DNA of 64,000 nt from Paenibacillus marchantiophytorum (GCF_014640555.1 NZ_BMHE01000005.1:1-64000), one strand, 5' to 3'; shown: positions 9,964-18,965, counted from the first letter of the stretch. A program made the numbers and translations. The notes: a model not told the origin generated them from the letters alone.

Positions 9964-10453
9964 GCTTCGTCCTCTTTTCTTTTTTAGTAGATGAAATCAA
10001 AAGGTTTACTTAAAAAACCTAAACAAATTGCACCCCCTTTCGTAGAATTTTCATGTATTTGCAAATTACGTTTCAATATATTTGGAATAGAAATAGAGAA
10101 CTATGATTGGCAAGCTCTGGAGGTTTACGGAAATGAATGAAAAGCAGGGAAGGTGACCTGAAGACTAAAATAGGAGAGAAAATCAGAAAAAACCAATAAT
10201 TAACACATAATTAAGGTGTTTTTACTTTTATTACTTTGTTTTTATTATTGTATTTTAAATTCGAAGTCGATAACTGTCGAAATTTGTTGTCGAAATTTAG
10301 AATAACATTAAATATTCACTAACTTTTTCCACACAAATCCACAATCCAACTCATTGAGCAAAGAGAAAAATCATCCATGCAGCAGTTGACGTATTTTCGG
10401 AGAACGGTCATTGTTTTGTAATCTAGCTGAAACGTTTCATTACTTTAAAGCAT
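9964..10453. other. Non-coding region upstream of the S8 protease
   Basis: About 490 bp without a supported gene. It presumably holds the protease promoter in its left part. It also holds a 58-bp copy of the start of the nearby TetR gene (10350-10407) and a perfect 12-bp palindrome TGAAACGTTTCA at 10428-10439, of the LacI/CcpA operator type. The palindrome is about 470 bp from the protease start, so its role is unclear. Confidence 0.6.
10350..10407 (+). pseudogene. Fragment duplicated from the 5' end of the TetR gene
   Basis: These 58 bp match 14237-14293 (the first codons of the TetR gene) except for one inserted A in an A run and one A-to-G change. No ribosome binding site or continuing frame remains, so it is a non-functional remnant. 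It shows that sequence now at 14.2 kb was copied to the other side of the GH2 gene, or that the GH2 gene was inserted next to an older TetR copy. Confidence 0.85.
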
Positions 10454-10495
10454 AAAAAAGCCCCCAGCCCCACGTTTAACGTGGTTTTGGAGGCT
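10454..10495 (-). terminator. Terminator of the GH2 gene
   Basis: On the minus strand a long hairpin (outer arm AGCCTCCA with TGGGGGCT, inner perfect stem CCACG-TTAAA-CGTGG) is followed by a run of six T. It lies about 20 bp beyond the GH2 stop codon. Confidence 0.85.
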
Positions 10496-10514
10496 AGGCC
10501 CCTTATAGATGAAA

Positions 10515-13500
10515 TCAGTTGGATCCATAGACCTCAAACGCACCGATTTTAAAAGATTTGGCTGCAGGGACAGCAGCCAATCCGGTGAATCCTTGCCCTG
10601 ATCCGCCGCTGCCTACTTGCGGAGCACCGGGCCGCTTGCCGGACATGACAATTTTCACATAACGCTTGGTGACGGTATTAAAAGCAATATCGCTCACTGT
10701 CGAACCGTATGGATTTGTTGCCGTAGCGACAGTCTGCCATGTTTTGTTGTCATCGGATACTTGGATTTTGATCTCTTGCGCATAGTTTTCAAAGCCCCAT
10801 CTGGTGATGGTTCGATTGATTGTTTTAGACGCTCCGAGATCGACCGAAAGCCACTGCGGATCGCTGCCGGATGCGTCTTTCGAATTGCTTTGCCATTCGG
10901 TGAACACGCTATCATCCACAGCATTCTTCGCCGGGAAGGACGCGGACTCTGTAGACGATACAGCTGTCTTTTTCCCTTTGGCCAGATCGAGCGTTGTTGG
11001 CGTCGGAGTTTTCTTCGTGATGATGTTATTATAGCAATCCAGCGAGATGACCGGTGCAGCTCCGTTTAAATCGGAGACAGCATACTCGGCCGTAAGGGTT
11101 CTTTGTTCGCCTGGCAGCAAGACGAAATAGTTGTCCTCCATTTTGACCGGTGCTACAAGATCGCCTCCCGTGCCTTTCTTGATCTTGGCGAAAACTGCGA
11201 AAGCAATGGAGCTGCCGTTATTTTTGACCGTATATGTGAGCGTTTGTTGAGAACCTGTTGTCACAGCCTTGCTGCTGACGAGTTGCAGGTCAACGGGGTT
11301 CAAGCTTTGTAATTCCGTGAAGTCGGCATATTGATCTTGAGGCGTGTAATTCCAATCATGATTCTGATATCTGACCAGATCTTTTTTCTTCGTTTGGGCG
11401 TAGGTGTTCACACTGATCAGCTGATTGCTCGCATCGCGCAATTCCAAACGAATGAAATAGGTAGGAGATAGATTAAGCGAATCTTCATTCAGTTTGTTCA
11501 CAATGGTAATGCCGCTCGCCGTCTTGATTTTGCCACCGAAATTGATGGTTTCATAACCGACCTTTTTAGGCGTTCCGCCCACAGCTGGACTTGCTCCATC
11601 GGGAGAAACGTTCAGGTTATTGAATGCTTTGTCATACACTTTAGTGCTGTCGATATTGTAAACTTTAACACTAGCTTTCAAGCCCGAGTAAGCATCTTTC
11701 GTACTGTTGAGAATCTTAACTTCCTTGGAAGCGTAATCGAACATGATGTGTACTGGCTCATTCGCTTTCTTGACCCCGAAGTAAGAGCCGTTCGGATTCA
11801 AATAAAAGTCGAATAGATTCCAGTATAAGCTTGGGAATGAATTGTTGAGCATCCATTGAATCCAGCCTGACGCTTTGGTGTATTTGTTGGCGTTCACGGC
11901 TTCGAATTGTGCGCGCTGTGCGTCATATTGCTGCACTTGCGCTTTAATATTGAATTCTTCCAAGTTATTGGATGATCCATAGTGGCTGTCCAGCGCTTTC
12001 TGGAATACGTCTAGCTTCCCGAAGGCTTCTCTCGATGCATGGTAATTCCATTGTTGATAGTTGTCTCCACCTACGTTGTAAGGCCAGAGTGCGCTTGCCG
12101 GTAAAATTTTCTTTAAGGTTTCGGTGACAGGCAAGCTTGGTCCAGGACCTGCTTCCGATGTAAATCCGATTGCTCCGCCTAACTTCATATCTTCGAAATA
12201 CATCGCCGGCGGCGCGTAATCATAGGTAGCATCCATGTGCATACCGCCCACCGTACCGGTTAATTCCGCAACCTTGGCAGAGGCGCTTGAGATGATAGCG
12301 CTGAAATCCTCCCAATGCATCTGATGTTCCAAATCCAGATACATCTGCTCGATAAATTTACCGCGCGCTACCGTCGAGCCTGGCGGCTGACCGTCCATAT
12401 TGCCATACGAAGGCGGATTATCGCTTCCGTTCAACCAAGCAATCATGCTCGGATGTACTCTTAATTCGCGAAGCTGCGAGTATAGGGATGCTCCGGCAAT
12501 TTTCGCTTCGTTATCCGTGAAGGAAGCAGGCTGCTGCCATCTGTCGCAGCATACCCAGCCCGCCATGAACAGGATACCGTTCTCGTCCAAAAGCTGGAGC
12601 AGCTGATCATCATTGAACTTGCCTTCGTCGCGAATGGTGTTCAGGCCCATATCTTTGACGTATTGAACGACCGCGTTGTTCGCATTCTGATCACGACGCA
12701 GAAGAAGATCTGTAGGCGAATATCCCCCCGCCTTGATGAGAACAGGCTTGTGGTTTACATAGAATTGCACCATATCTTTGAGCGGCGGATCAACCGAATT
12801 GGAAGGGGATACATTCATTTCCGTTGAAACTTCACGGATTCCGAATTTTTGTACCACACTATCGGATACCTTGCCGTTTGCCTTAAAACTAAAGTCGACG
12901 GTATACAACGGGTGATCGCCCATATTGATCGGCCACCAGAGCTGAGGACTGGCGACATTGATCCCTAGGAAGGAAACTTCCTGATCCTTGGCTGCGGCTT
13001 TTACAGTAACAGTCTTCGAAATACTCGTAACGGCAGCGCCTGAAGGGTCTTTAATGATGGCATAAACGGACCCTGTTACGTCTGCTTTGCTCGTATTGCT
13101 TAATTCCACATAGGCGTTGAGATGAGCGGCAGCAAGATTGGCATCCACTGTTGAGGTAACAAACGGGTTGCGCGTTTTTACTGTGTCGCTGGTTTTAATA
13201 AGAACATCGCGCCACAGTCCCATGTTGTTATCTGCCGGCCTTGGGACCCAGTCCACCCAATAGATCGTCAAATCTTTCAAATAATCAGGCCGTGTGACTT
13301 GAACGGCGAGCGTGTTTTTGGTTGTACCATCAGCGGTTACATAATCGGTAATATCCAATTCATAGCTGCGGAAGGAGCCGATGGTATCCGAACTGTTGGC
13401 GATTTGTTTGCCATTGATCCAAATGTCCGCTTTATAGTTGATGCCTTGGAAATTGACGGCGATTTTCTTGCCGGCCTCTGACGCTGGCAGTGTAAATTCC

Positions 13501-13889
13501 GTGCGATACCACCATGGCACTGTGAATCTGCTTTCGTCGATATAAGCCATATTCTGGCCAATGTAGGGATCTTTAATATTGCCGGCATTGACTAACGCTC
13601 CCAGAACGGTATTGGGAACCGTCGTGCCGAACCAACCGGATGTTGCGAAGCCGGATGTTGAAATTTTCGATCCGCTTGCGGTTGCAATAGCTGATGACTG
13701 AATATTCCAGTTCTGGCTTAACGGGAACACACTTGTTGCGGCTCTTAAAGAGTCTGCTGTAACATCCGCTCCTACTTCCACTTCGGCTGCTTTTGCTGTT
13801 CCTACCTGAGCCATTGGCGTACCGGCTGCAACGAATAAAAGCGCTAACATTAAGAAAAATAATTTCCTGATCGCTTTGGCAACATTCAT
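10515..13889 (-). CDS. GH2 exo-beta-D-glucosaminidase-like enzyme with C-terminal CBM32
   Basis: A 1124-residue secreted enzyme with a signal peptide (about 1-35, ending AKAA). The N-terminal sugar-binding domain (WNIQSS, VPWWYRTEFTLP about 125-135), immunoglobulin-like domain, TIM barrel and trailing beta domains follow the order of GH2 exo-beta-glucosaminidases of the CsxA type, which release GlcN from chitosan ends. The probable nucleophile is Glu579 (GFTSEAGPG). At the acid/base site, where most GH2 enzymes have Asn-Glu, this one has Ser489-Asp490 (WLNGSD), a change I recall as typical of the CsxA subgroup. Residues about 985-1124 form an F5/8-type C (CBM32) module. It stands alone on its strand with its own terminator. 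Substrate (chitosan oligomers or another beta-linked sugar) is not certain. Confidence 0.85.
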   Translation of the reverse strand: MNVAKAIRKLFFLMLALLFVAAGTPMAQVGTAKAAEVEVGADVTADSLRAATSVFPLSQNWNIQSSAIATASGSKISTSGFATSGWFGTTVPNTVLGALVNAGNIKDPYIGQNMAYIDESRFTVPWWYRTEFTLPASEAGKKIAVNFQGINYKADIWINGKQIANSSDTIGSFRSYELDITDYVTADGTTKNTLAVQVTRPDYLKDLTIYWVDWVPRPADNNMGLWRDVLIKTSDTVKTRNPFVTSTVDANLAAAHLNAYVELSNTSKADVTGSVYAIIKDPSGAAVTSISKTVTVKAAAKDQEVSFLGINVASPQLWWPINMGDHPLYTVDFSFKANGKVSDSVVQKFGIREVSTEMNVSPSNSVDPPLKDMVQFYVNHKPVLIKAGGYSPTDLLLRRDQNANNAVVQYVKDMGLNTIRDEGKFNDDQLLQLLDENGILFMAGWVCCDRWQQPASFTDNEAKIAGASLYSQLRELRVHPSMIAWLNGSDNPPSYGNMDGQPPGSTVARGKFIEQMYLDLEHQMHWEDFSAIISSASAKVAELTGTVGGMHMDATYDYAPPAMYFEDMKLGGAIGFTSEAGPGPSLPVTETLKKILPASALWPYNVGGDNYQQWNYHASREAFGKLDVFQKALDSHYGSSNNLEEFNIKAQVQQYDAQRAQFEAVNANKYTKASGWIQWMLNNSFPSLYWNLFDFYLNPNGSYFGVKKANEPVHIMFDYASKEVKILNSTKDAYSGLKASVKVYNIDSTKVYDKAFNNLNVSPDGASPAVGGTPKKVGYETINFGGKIKTASGITIVNKLNEDSLNLSPTYFIRLELRDASNQLISVNTYAQTKKKDLVRYQNHDWNYTPQDQYADFTELQSLNPVDLQLVSSKAVTTGSQQTLTYTVKNNGSSIAFAVFAKIKKGTGGDLVAPVKMEDNYFVLLPGEQRTLTAEYAVSDLNGAAPVISLDCYNNIITKKTPTPTTLDLAKGKKTAVSSTESASFPAKNAVDDSVFTEWQSNSKDASGSDPQWLSVDLGASKTINRTITRWGFENYAQEIKIQVSDDNKTWQTVATATNPYGSTVSDIAFNTVTKRYVKIVMSGKRPGAPQVGSGGSGQGFTGLAAVPAAKSFKIGAFEVYGSN

Positions 13890-13927
13890 AGATTTTCCCT
13901 CCTATTTACTGGATGTACAATCTTAAA

Positions 13928-13947
13928 ACGCTTTAACTTTTAAGCGT
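13928..13947. promoter_or_regulatory. Dyad element upstream of the GH2 gene
   Basis: ACGCTT and AAGCGT arms are separated by 8 bp, 38-58 bp upstream of the GH2 start codon. The arms resemble half-sites of LacI-family or CcpA operators. It is a plausible operator for carbon control of the GH2 gene, but the regulator is unknown. Confidence 0.4.
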
Positions 13948-14193
13948 CAAAGAAGCATAAATTGTGCTGGGCATCCCCCCTCTCATGAAAACAGGCACGT
14001 CACCGCTCCTCTACATTTTTTAATCAATTCGCTTAATACCATAATATTGGAAATAAGATGAGGATAAAATTTATTATCTCGACCTAGTTATGGACAATCC
14101 CGACTTTTTAATTGATTAATCGCCATTATTGCAACCAACTTTGACTTCGGCTATATTGACTCTTCATTTACCAATATGTTACACTTATTTTGT

Positions 14194-14207
14194 ACTGACC
14201 AGTCAGT
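14194..14207. promoter_or_regulatory. TetR-type operator 1, upstream of the TetR gene
   Basis: ACTGAC-CA-GTCAGT is a perfect inverted repeat with a 2-bp centre, inside the larger block TTGTACTGACCAGTCAGTTT. A matching block stands in front of the P450 gene at 14844-14857. It lies about 34 bp before the TetR start codon, a position consistent with autorepression. Confidence 0.75.
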
Positions 14208-14240
14208 TTATTCAATCGCGTGACGAAAGGAGCATCCTCA

Positions 14241-14819
14241 TTGAGCAAAGAGAAAATCATCCATGCAGCAGTTGACGTATTTTCAGAGAACGGATACCAT
14301 CGGGCAAGCATGGACGAAATCGCCCTGAGAGCGAATGTAGCCAAAGGAACTCTCTACTATCACTTTCCAGGTAAAGCCCAATTGTTTAAAACACTTGTTG
14401 TAGAAGGCTTCCAGGAGGTTATTGATAAAATTCGCGCCGATCTTCAGGCTAATCTCACTCTCGAAGAACAAATTAGACGAATTGTTAGGCACAATCTCGA
14501 TCTCTTTTTGGAGTCCAGCGGATTAGCTCATATTGTTTTTAATGAATTATCCAATGGCATCGACCAGGAAGTGCTGGAGGAATTGAAAAACCTGAGAATA
14601 GACTACATACATTTTCTTGCTGAGGTTTTGGAAGAAGGCAAGCAAGAAGGCTTGCTTCGCGATGTTAACTGCAAGTTAGCCGCCGCAGGCATTGTCGGGA
14701 TGCTCGACAGCGCAGCTAATTATTTTATGAGCAATAGGCATGAATTGTCTCGTGAGCATATGGAACGATTCTTCTACACAATCATTACGTCGGGGTTGAT
14801 TATGACTGCAGGTGAGTAA
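14241..14819 (+). CDS. TetR/AcrR family transcriptional regulator
   Basis: A 192-residue repressor. The start chosen is TTG 14241, because a strong AAAGGAG (14226-14232) stands 8 nt before it; the upstream in-frame GTG at 14220 would place that site inside the gene. The N-terminal TetR helix-turn-helix is clear (IIHAAVDVFSENGYHRASM, then NVAKGTLYYHFPGKAQLF). The C-terminal half is helical and should bind a ligand. Matched operators in front of it and in front of the P450 gene suggest it represses both. The ligand is unknown, perhaps a hydrophobic P450 substrate (inference). Confidence 0.9.
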   Translation: MSKEKIIHAAVDVFSENGYHRASMDEIALRANVAKGTLYYHFPGKAQLFKTLVVEGFQEVIDKIRADLQANLTLEEQIRRIVRHNLDLFLESSGLAHIVFNELSNGIDQEVLEELKNLRIDYIHFLAEVLEEGKQEGLLRDVNCKLAAAGIVGMLDSAANYFMSNRHELSREHMERFFYTIITSGLIMTAGE

Positions 14820-14843
14820 TTCACCTTTTTTTGATTTTATTGT

Positions 14844-14857
14844 ACTGATTAGTCAGT
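14844..14857. promoter_or_regulatory. TetR-type operator 2, upstream of the P450 gene
   Basis: ACTGATTAGTCAGT is an imperfect inverted repeat differing at only two positions from operator 1, with matching flanks (TTGTACTGA...AGTCAGTTTA). It lies between the TetR stop codon and the P450 start, so the P450 gene is probably controlled by the same repressor. Confidence 0.75.
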
Positions 14858-14892
14858 TTAAGTGAAAATTGAATGAAAGCATGGTGATGTGA

Positions 14893-16035
14893 ATGAATGG
14901 GGAAAATTCAGCTTCCGCTTTAAACGAACTGATTCCGTTATCTTATTTTAAAGACATGCGCGATTCCTCTCCGGTGTCGTTAAATAAAGAAAAAACAACA
15001 TGGAATGTTTTCAAATATGAAGATGTTAAAATGATTTTCACTCGTCACGACCTGTTTTCCTCGCAAGGTGTAGAATCCGTGAATGATCCCATTGAGTCGA
15101 GTATTCTGAGACAGGATCCGCCCAAACATCGGCGATTGCGGATGCTTGTATCTCAGGCTTTCACGCCTCGGATCATCCAAGGACTAACAGCTAAAATTGA
15201 GGCGATAGCGGAAGCGTTATGCGATCAGATGGAAACAAACGCCAAGGTCGATGGTCTGCCTGACTATGCGAGCCCACTGCCGATTATCGTTATTGCCGAA
15301 ATGCTGGGCATTCCACCGGAAGATCGTGAGCGTTTCAAAGCGTGGTCGGATGCACTGGTTGGGAACGATTCCGATGGCTATTATCAATGCCAGCAAGAGA
15401 TGAGTGTCTATTTTAGCGAAATTGCTGATAGGCGGCGACTGGAACCTCAGGACGATTTGATTAGCAATCTTGTGCGCGCCAATGAAGAAGGAGCACAATT
15501 AAGCGATGTGGAAGTGATCGGTTTTTGCATTCTGCTGCTTGTAGCGGGAAATGAGACCACAACCAACTTGATTTCTTCAGCCATGCTTCTCTTCGACGAT
15601 CATCCGGATGCAAAAACACAACTCAAAGCGGATAATACCTTGATCCCACAAGCGCTTGAAGAGGTTCTTCGTTACTGTTCACCTGTTCAAACGATGATAA
15701 GAACGGTAACGCAGACAACGGTTCTACGCGGGCAAACGCTGACTCCTGGCCAAATAGTCAACATCTGGATTGGCTCGGCCAACCATGATGAAGCTATCTT
15801 CGAGCATCCGGAAATCTTCGATATCCACCGCAATCCGAATCCCCATCTCGCCTTTGGTCACGGCATTCACTTCTGTTTAGGCGCGCAACTAGCCCGTTTG
15901 GAAAGTAAAATAGCCATGCAAACGCTGCTCCGGCGGTTCCCTGAATTCCGACTCGATCACTCACAGCCCTTGGAGCGGATCGACAGTTGGATTATGTTCG
16001 GGGTCAAGCAATTGCCGATTATTTTGCGACGTTAA
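14893..16035 (+). CDS. Cytochrome P450
   Basis: A 380-residue soluble bacterial P450, a haem monooxygenase that inserts oxygen into small organic substrates using external electron donors. The I-helix oxygen-binding motif AGNETT is at 218-223, the K-helix ExxR at Glu257-Arg260, and the haem loop FGHGIHFCLG at 321-330 with Cys328 as iron ligand. Length is slightly short but typical of the soluble class (usually 380-410). No ferredoxin or reductase gene lies nearby, so redox partners must come from elsewhere. It follows the TetR gene by 73 bp with an operator between. Substrate cannot be read from the sequence; detoxification of a compound sensed by TetR is a guess. Confidence 0.93.
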   Translation: MNGENSASALNELIPLSYFKDMRDSSPVSLNKEKTTWNVFKYEDVKMIFTRHDLFSSQGVESVNDPIESSILRQDPPKHRRLRMLVSQAFTPRIIQGLTAKIEAIAEALCDQMETNAKVDGLPDYASPLPIIVIAEMLGIPPEDRERFKAWSDALVGNDSDGYYQCQQEMSVYFSEIADRRRLEPQDDLISNLVRANEEGAQLSDVEVIGFCILLLVAGNETTTNLISSAMLLFDDHPDAKTQLKADNTLIPQALEEVLRYCSPVQTMIRTVTQTTVLRGQTLTPGQIVNIWIGSANHDEAIFEHPEIFDIHRNPNPHLAFGHGIHFCLGAQLARLESKIAMQTLLRRFPEFRLDHSQPLERIDSWIMFGVKQLPIILRR

Positions 16036-16051
16036 TACCGATGATTCCTGT

Positions 16052-16092
16052 AAAGGCGAATTTACATTCAATTTGAATGGGAATTCGCCTTT
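16052..16092 (+). terminator. Terminator of the TetR-P450 unit
   Basis: An 11-bp stem (AAAGGCGAATT with AATTCGCCTTT) is followed by TATTTTAT on the plus strand, 17 bp after the P450 stop codon. Confidence 0.85.
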
Positions 16093-16149
16093 ATTTTATG
16101 GTTTTCTTCCTGTTTTCTACTTTAGTAGTGTCAATATCCTACCTGCGAA

Positions 16150-16441
16150 TCGTAGCAAAGGCTCTATGCTATGTGTTGGCATTCCGTATAGGGAAATCTC
16201 TATTAAATCGACTTTAAACGGGTTTCTTATACTTTTTGTTTATACTTTTGTAGCTTTTCGTTATATTTCGATTACCTGTTTTATGATAATTTAGGGATAT
16301 AAAGGATTATAATCCTTTAATGATATTATTTGGCGGTATAAATTATCTGAAAATTTAGTTTTTTTTATTCCGAATAGTATTAATACGATGGGAGGCGGTG
16401 CCTGATCCAACTGAAGTATTTTACAAGATAGGGGGGAATTT
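16150..16441 (+). pseudogene. Decayed copy of AraC gene 3' end plus its downstream leader
   Basis: A mosaic of short blocks matches the AraC gene at 22296-23744 in the right order: 16151-16165 matches 23138-23152, 16171-16184 matches 23353-23366, and 16187-16302 matches 23637-23750 (the last codons and the stop). The following 140 bp match the leader between that gene and the first DUF1800 gene, including the GGTGCCT block and the GGGGAATTTATGGGT ribosome-binding/start region. Internal deletions have removed nearly all of the coding part. The tail still reads REISIKSTLNGFL in one frame, but no functional gene remains. Confidence 0.85.
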
Positions 16442-16533
16442 ATGGGTGCTTAGACTTATGAAGAGGCGTGTATTGGCTTAATCGAGCTGCCTTTGGCGGT
16501 CACCCTCAGGATTGGCAATTATTCGGAGCAGAA
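16442..16533 (+). pseudogene. Remnant of a fourth DUF1800 gene
   Basis: The ATG and next 56 bp match the start of the DUF1800 genes (compare 29113), but the conserved Trp codon of SAWTY has become TAG. After TTTGGCGG the sequence jumps to a block matching 29620-29653 (encoding TLGIGNYSEQ), so roughly 450 bp were deleted. The heparinase-like gene starts 70 bp further on. Together with the AraC remnant this shows that a former AraC-DUF1800 copy stood here. Confidence 0.88.
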
Positions 16534-16601
16534 TGGAGTTCCGCACCGCTTCATCATTCCATTGGAGGATCATCTGTTTCACCATCAAAAGGAGGGAAAT
16601 T

Positions 16602-18965
16602 ATGAAGCATGCAACGTCTTTGAAGAAGAAAGTTTTTATCCCTATTGTTCTGTATCTGCTATGCTTCTCGCAATTGCTTTTCCCGTTGGTTTCAAGCACT
16701 CCCCTTGCGCAAGCGGCAGCTAACGGAGCAAGCAATGTGACCGATGAAGCATTTTTTGGCGTGTGGAATGGAACGAACAGGACATGGTCCACGCCCGGCA
16801 AACTGAAATATGCAGGCTTTCCGGGCTTAAGCCCGGTAGAATCGAATGTAAAATCGGGAAATTACGCACAGGCCCAAACAGAGCTGCTGAACTACTTCAA
16901 AAATCGAAGCGCTCCGACTGCGCCAACTAATTTTGGCGCCAATGCCAACCTGGTTCCGATCTTGATGGATCAAATCATAACGCCGCTTAAAGAGTACTAC
17001 TTGACGACCTTTACAGTTGCCGACAAGCCATCGAAGTACAGCACGAACATGCTTTCTACTGTAAAAGGCGCCGTTGGCTCCAAGCTCACTTATATGTTAA
17101 TGGGCCGTCATAAGGGCGCGAATCGCGCAAATATTTACAGCCGCGAACAGGATTGCTCACAAACTGCTATTGCCCAATGCCGCCCCACTCTGTCGGTCCA
17201 GTATACAAGTGGATCAACCGTCCAGACAGCAGATTTGACTCCAATCAAGGATACTTTCATTCGCGGCAACGATACGACCATCCATGCGGGCGAGACGCTT
17301 CTCCAGGTACAGGAATCCGGCTCTCCCTATGATTCGGATACGCGTAAAGCTTATCTGACGTTTGATTTGGCATCGATTAAAGGGACGGTCACGGCTGCTT
17401 CGCTTCATCTGTCAGGAAATACCCAATCAAGCGGAAGCGTCGACTTGATGATCTATCAATCAGGAGATACGGCCTGGAATGAGAATACGATCACTTATGC
17501 GAACCATGCAGGAAAGACCTTTTCGTGGCAAGGGTTGTCTTCCGGAACGGACTGGAAGGGTCCGGGGGTGAACACGGCGGAAAGCGAATACAGATATCAA
17601 ATTACTCGATTTCACTGGTTGGAGCCTCTGATTGCTCAATATCAGGCAACGAGGACGGAAACCTATGCGGCCAAATATATTGATTATATGCTCGATTTCA
17701 TACGCGATGCCGATTCATACGGCGGTGCCAGAGGTTCCGCATCTTTTCCGAGAAGCTTCGATGCCTCTATTCGGATTGGCAATTGGATAAAAGCCTATCA
17801 AGCGTTGAAGGGCAGCCCTTCCATGAATGCTTCAGCCAGTACGGATATTTTGAAAACGATTTGGAAAACGGCAGACTACCTGAATACACCTGAAGCCTTT
17901 AGAGACGGCCATAACTTCGGAATGGCCCAAACAAATAGCATGTACAACATTGTCAAATATTACCCAGAATTTGCCGATGCGGATGTGTGGTATTCCACAG
18001 CTAATGTGCGAATGAATCAATTAGCCACTTCCTCTATTCGAAGCGACGGCTCTTATATCGAATCGACAAGCAGCTATGCATTGAGTATGGCCAATAACTT
18101 TTTGGAATTTAAACAGACCGCCATCGCAGACGGGATAACTTTAAGCGCTGAATTTGATAACAAAATACGAAGTTTAGCCAAATATATGGCCGACCTTTCG
18201 AATCCGAGCGTCTCGTTGCCCAATTTCGGCGACGGCAGGTATAACAGCAGCAGAGAGTTTCTGAAACGGGCGGCTAGCGGTTACAACGATCAAACCTTCC
18301 TTTATATAGGAACGTCCGGAGCGCAAGGAACGCCGCCTTCCTACACGTCGGTTCTGTATCCGGAAAGCAAACTTGCCGTCATGCGCAGCGGCTGGCTGCC
18401 GAATGACCGCTATTTGTTCATGAATCTCAAACAAGACGCGGCACATCGGCATACCGATGATAATGCAATAGATTATTACGCTTATGGCAGAAGACTGCTT
18501 GTTGATCCAGGCACTTATACCTATACGAGTAATCCGATTTCCAACTGGCTGCGCTACTCAGCGGAGTCGCATAATACAATTGAATTCAACGATGCGACTC
18601 CGAATATAACGGAGGCAGCACTTCAAATGTGGACCGATAACAAAAAATTCAATTTCCTGGAAGGCATTACGCGGAACACGGCTGGATTCAAGCATTACCG
18701 CGACGTCCTGTTTCTAAAATCTTCCTACTCGATCGTTTCCGACTATGTGCAGGCTCCGACCAAAGTGAACAAGTTTCAGCAGACTTGGCATTTCCTGCCC
18801 TCGGCAAATCCGACAAAGAAGCCGATTACGAATAAAGTCACAACTACATTTAATGACACCAACGGAAATATTCAGGTTGTTCCGGCCGATCCGGGGCAAT
18901 TGGTTGCCACGCTCGATAATGGGTATTTTTCAGACGTACAGTATTCGGTCACTGATGCCACGTAA
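16602..18965 (+). CDS. Heparinase II/III-like polysaccharide lyase, interrupted by an in-frame stop
   Basis: A 787-residue secreted protein. The start is ATG 16602, 7 nt after AAGGAGGG; upstream ATGs in the frame lie in pseudogene sequence. A signal peptide (about 1-41) ends in AQA. A DNRLRE-type beta module (about residues 200-330, PIKDTFIRGNDTTIHAGETL) is inserted between an N-terminal part and a helical toroid (about 350-560). The heparinase II/III beta domain holds AAHRHTDDNAIDYYAYGRRL and SAESHNTIEF, typical His and Tyr positions of this lyase fold. Such enzymes cleave uronic-acid polysaccharides by beta-elimination. The frame ends at TAA 18963-18965 although the same frame continues in homologous-looking sequence to 19526. 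The enzyme may be inactive or shortened. Substrate is not determined. Confidence 0.82.
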   Translation: MKHATSLKKKVFIPIVLYLLCFSQLLFPLVSSTPLAQAAANGASNVTDEAFFGVWNGTNRTWSTPGKLKYAGFPGLSPVESNVKSGNYAQAQTELLNYFKNRSAPTAPTNFGANANLVPILMDQIITPLKEYYLTTFTVADKPSKYSTNMLSTVKGAVGSKLTYMLMGRHKGANRANIYSREQDCSQTAIAQCRPTLSVQYTSGSTVQTADLTPIKDTFIRGNDTTIHAGETLLQVQESGSPYDSDTRKAYLTFDLASIKGTVTAASLHLSGNTQSSGSVDLMIYQSGDTAWNENTITYANHAGKTFSWQGLSSGTDWKGPGVNTAESEYRYQITRFHWLEPLIAQYQATRTETYAAKYIDYMLDFIRDADSYGGARGSASFPRSFDASIRIGNWIKAYQALKGSPSMNASASTDILKTIWKTADYLNTPEAFRDGHNFGMAQTNSMYNIVKYYPEFADADVWYSTANVRMNQLATSSIRSDGSYIESTSSYALSMANNFLEFKQTAIADGITLSAEFDNKIRSLAKYMADLSNPSVSLPNFGDGRYNSSREFLKRAASGYNDQTFLYIGTSGAQGTPPSYTSVLYPESKLAVMRSGWLPNDRYLFMNLKQDAAHRHTDDNAIDYYAYGRRLLVDPGTYTYTSNPISNWLRYSAESHNTIEFNDATPNITEAALQMWTDNKKFNFLEGITRNTAGFKHYRDVLFLKSSYSIVSDYVQAPTKVNKFQQTWHFLPSANPTKKPITNKVTTTFNDTNGNIQVVPADPGQLVATLDNGYFSDVQYSVTDAT

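Noticed and set aside
10428..10439. Perfect palindrome TGAAACGTTTCA as a cre site for the protease
   Set aside because: It is 470 bp from the protease start and behind the GH2 terminator. The match is real, but a working role is not supported.
10617..11069. 150-codon plus-strand frame opposite the GH2 gene
   Set aside because: It is a mirror frame of the CBM32-coding region, with no start signal and no family resemblance.
14220..14240. GTG 14220 as TetR start
   Set aside because: The ribosome binding site AAAGGAG lies inside the extra seven codons; TTG 14241 fits it.
16073..16294. 73-codon frame as a gene
   Set aside because: Its second half is the copied tail of the AraC gene and its first half runs through the P450 terminator. 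It is pseudogene sequence.
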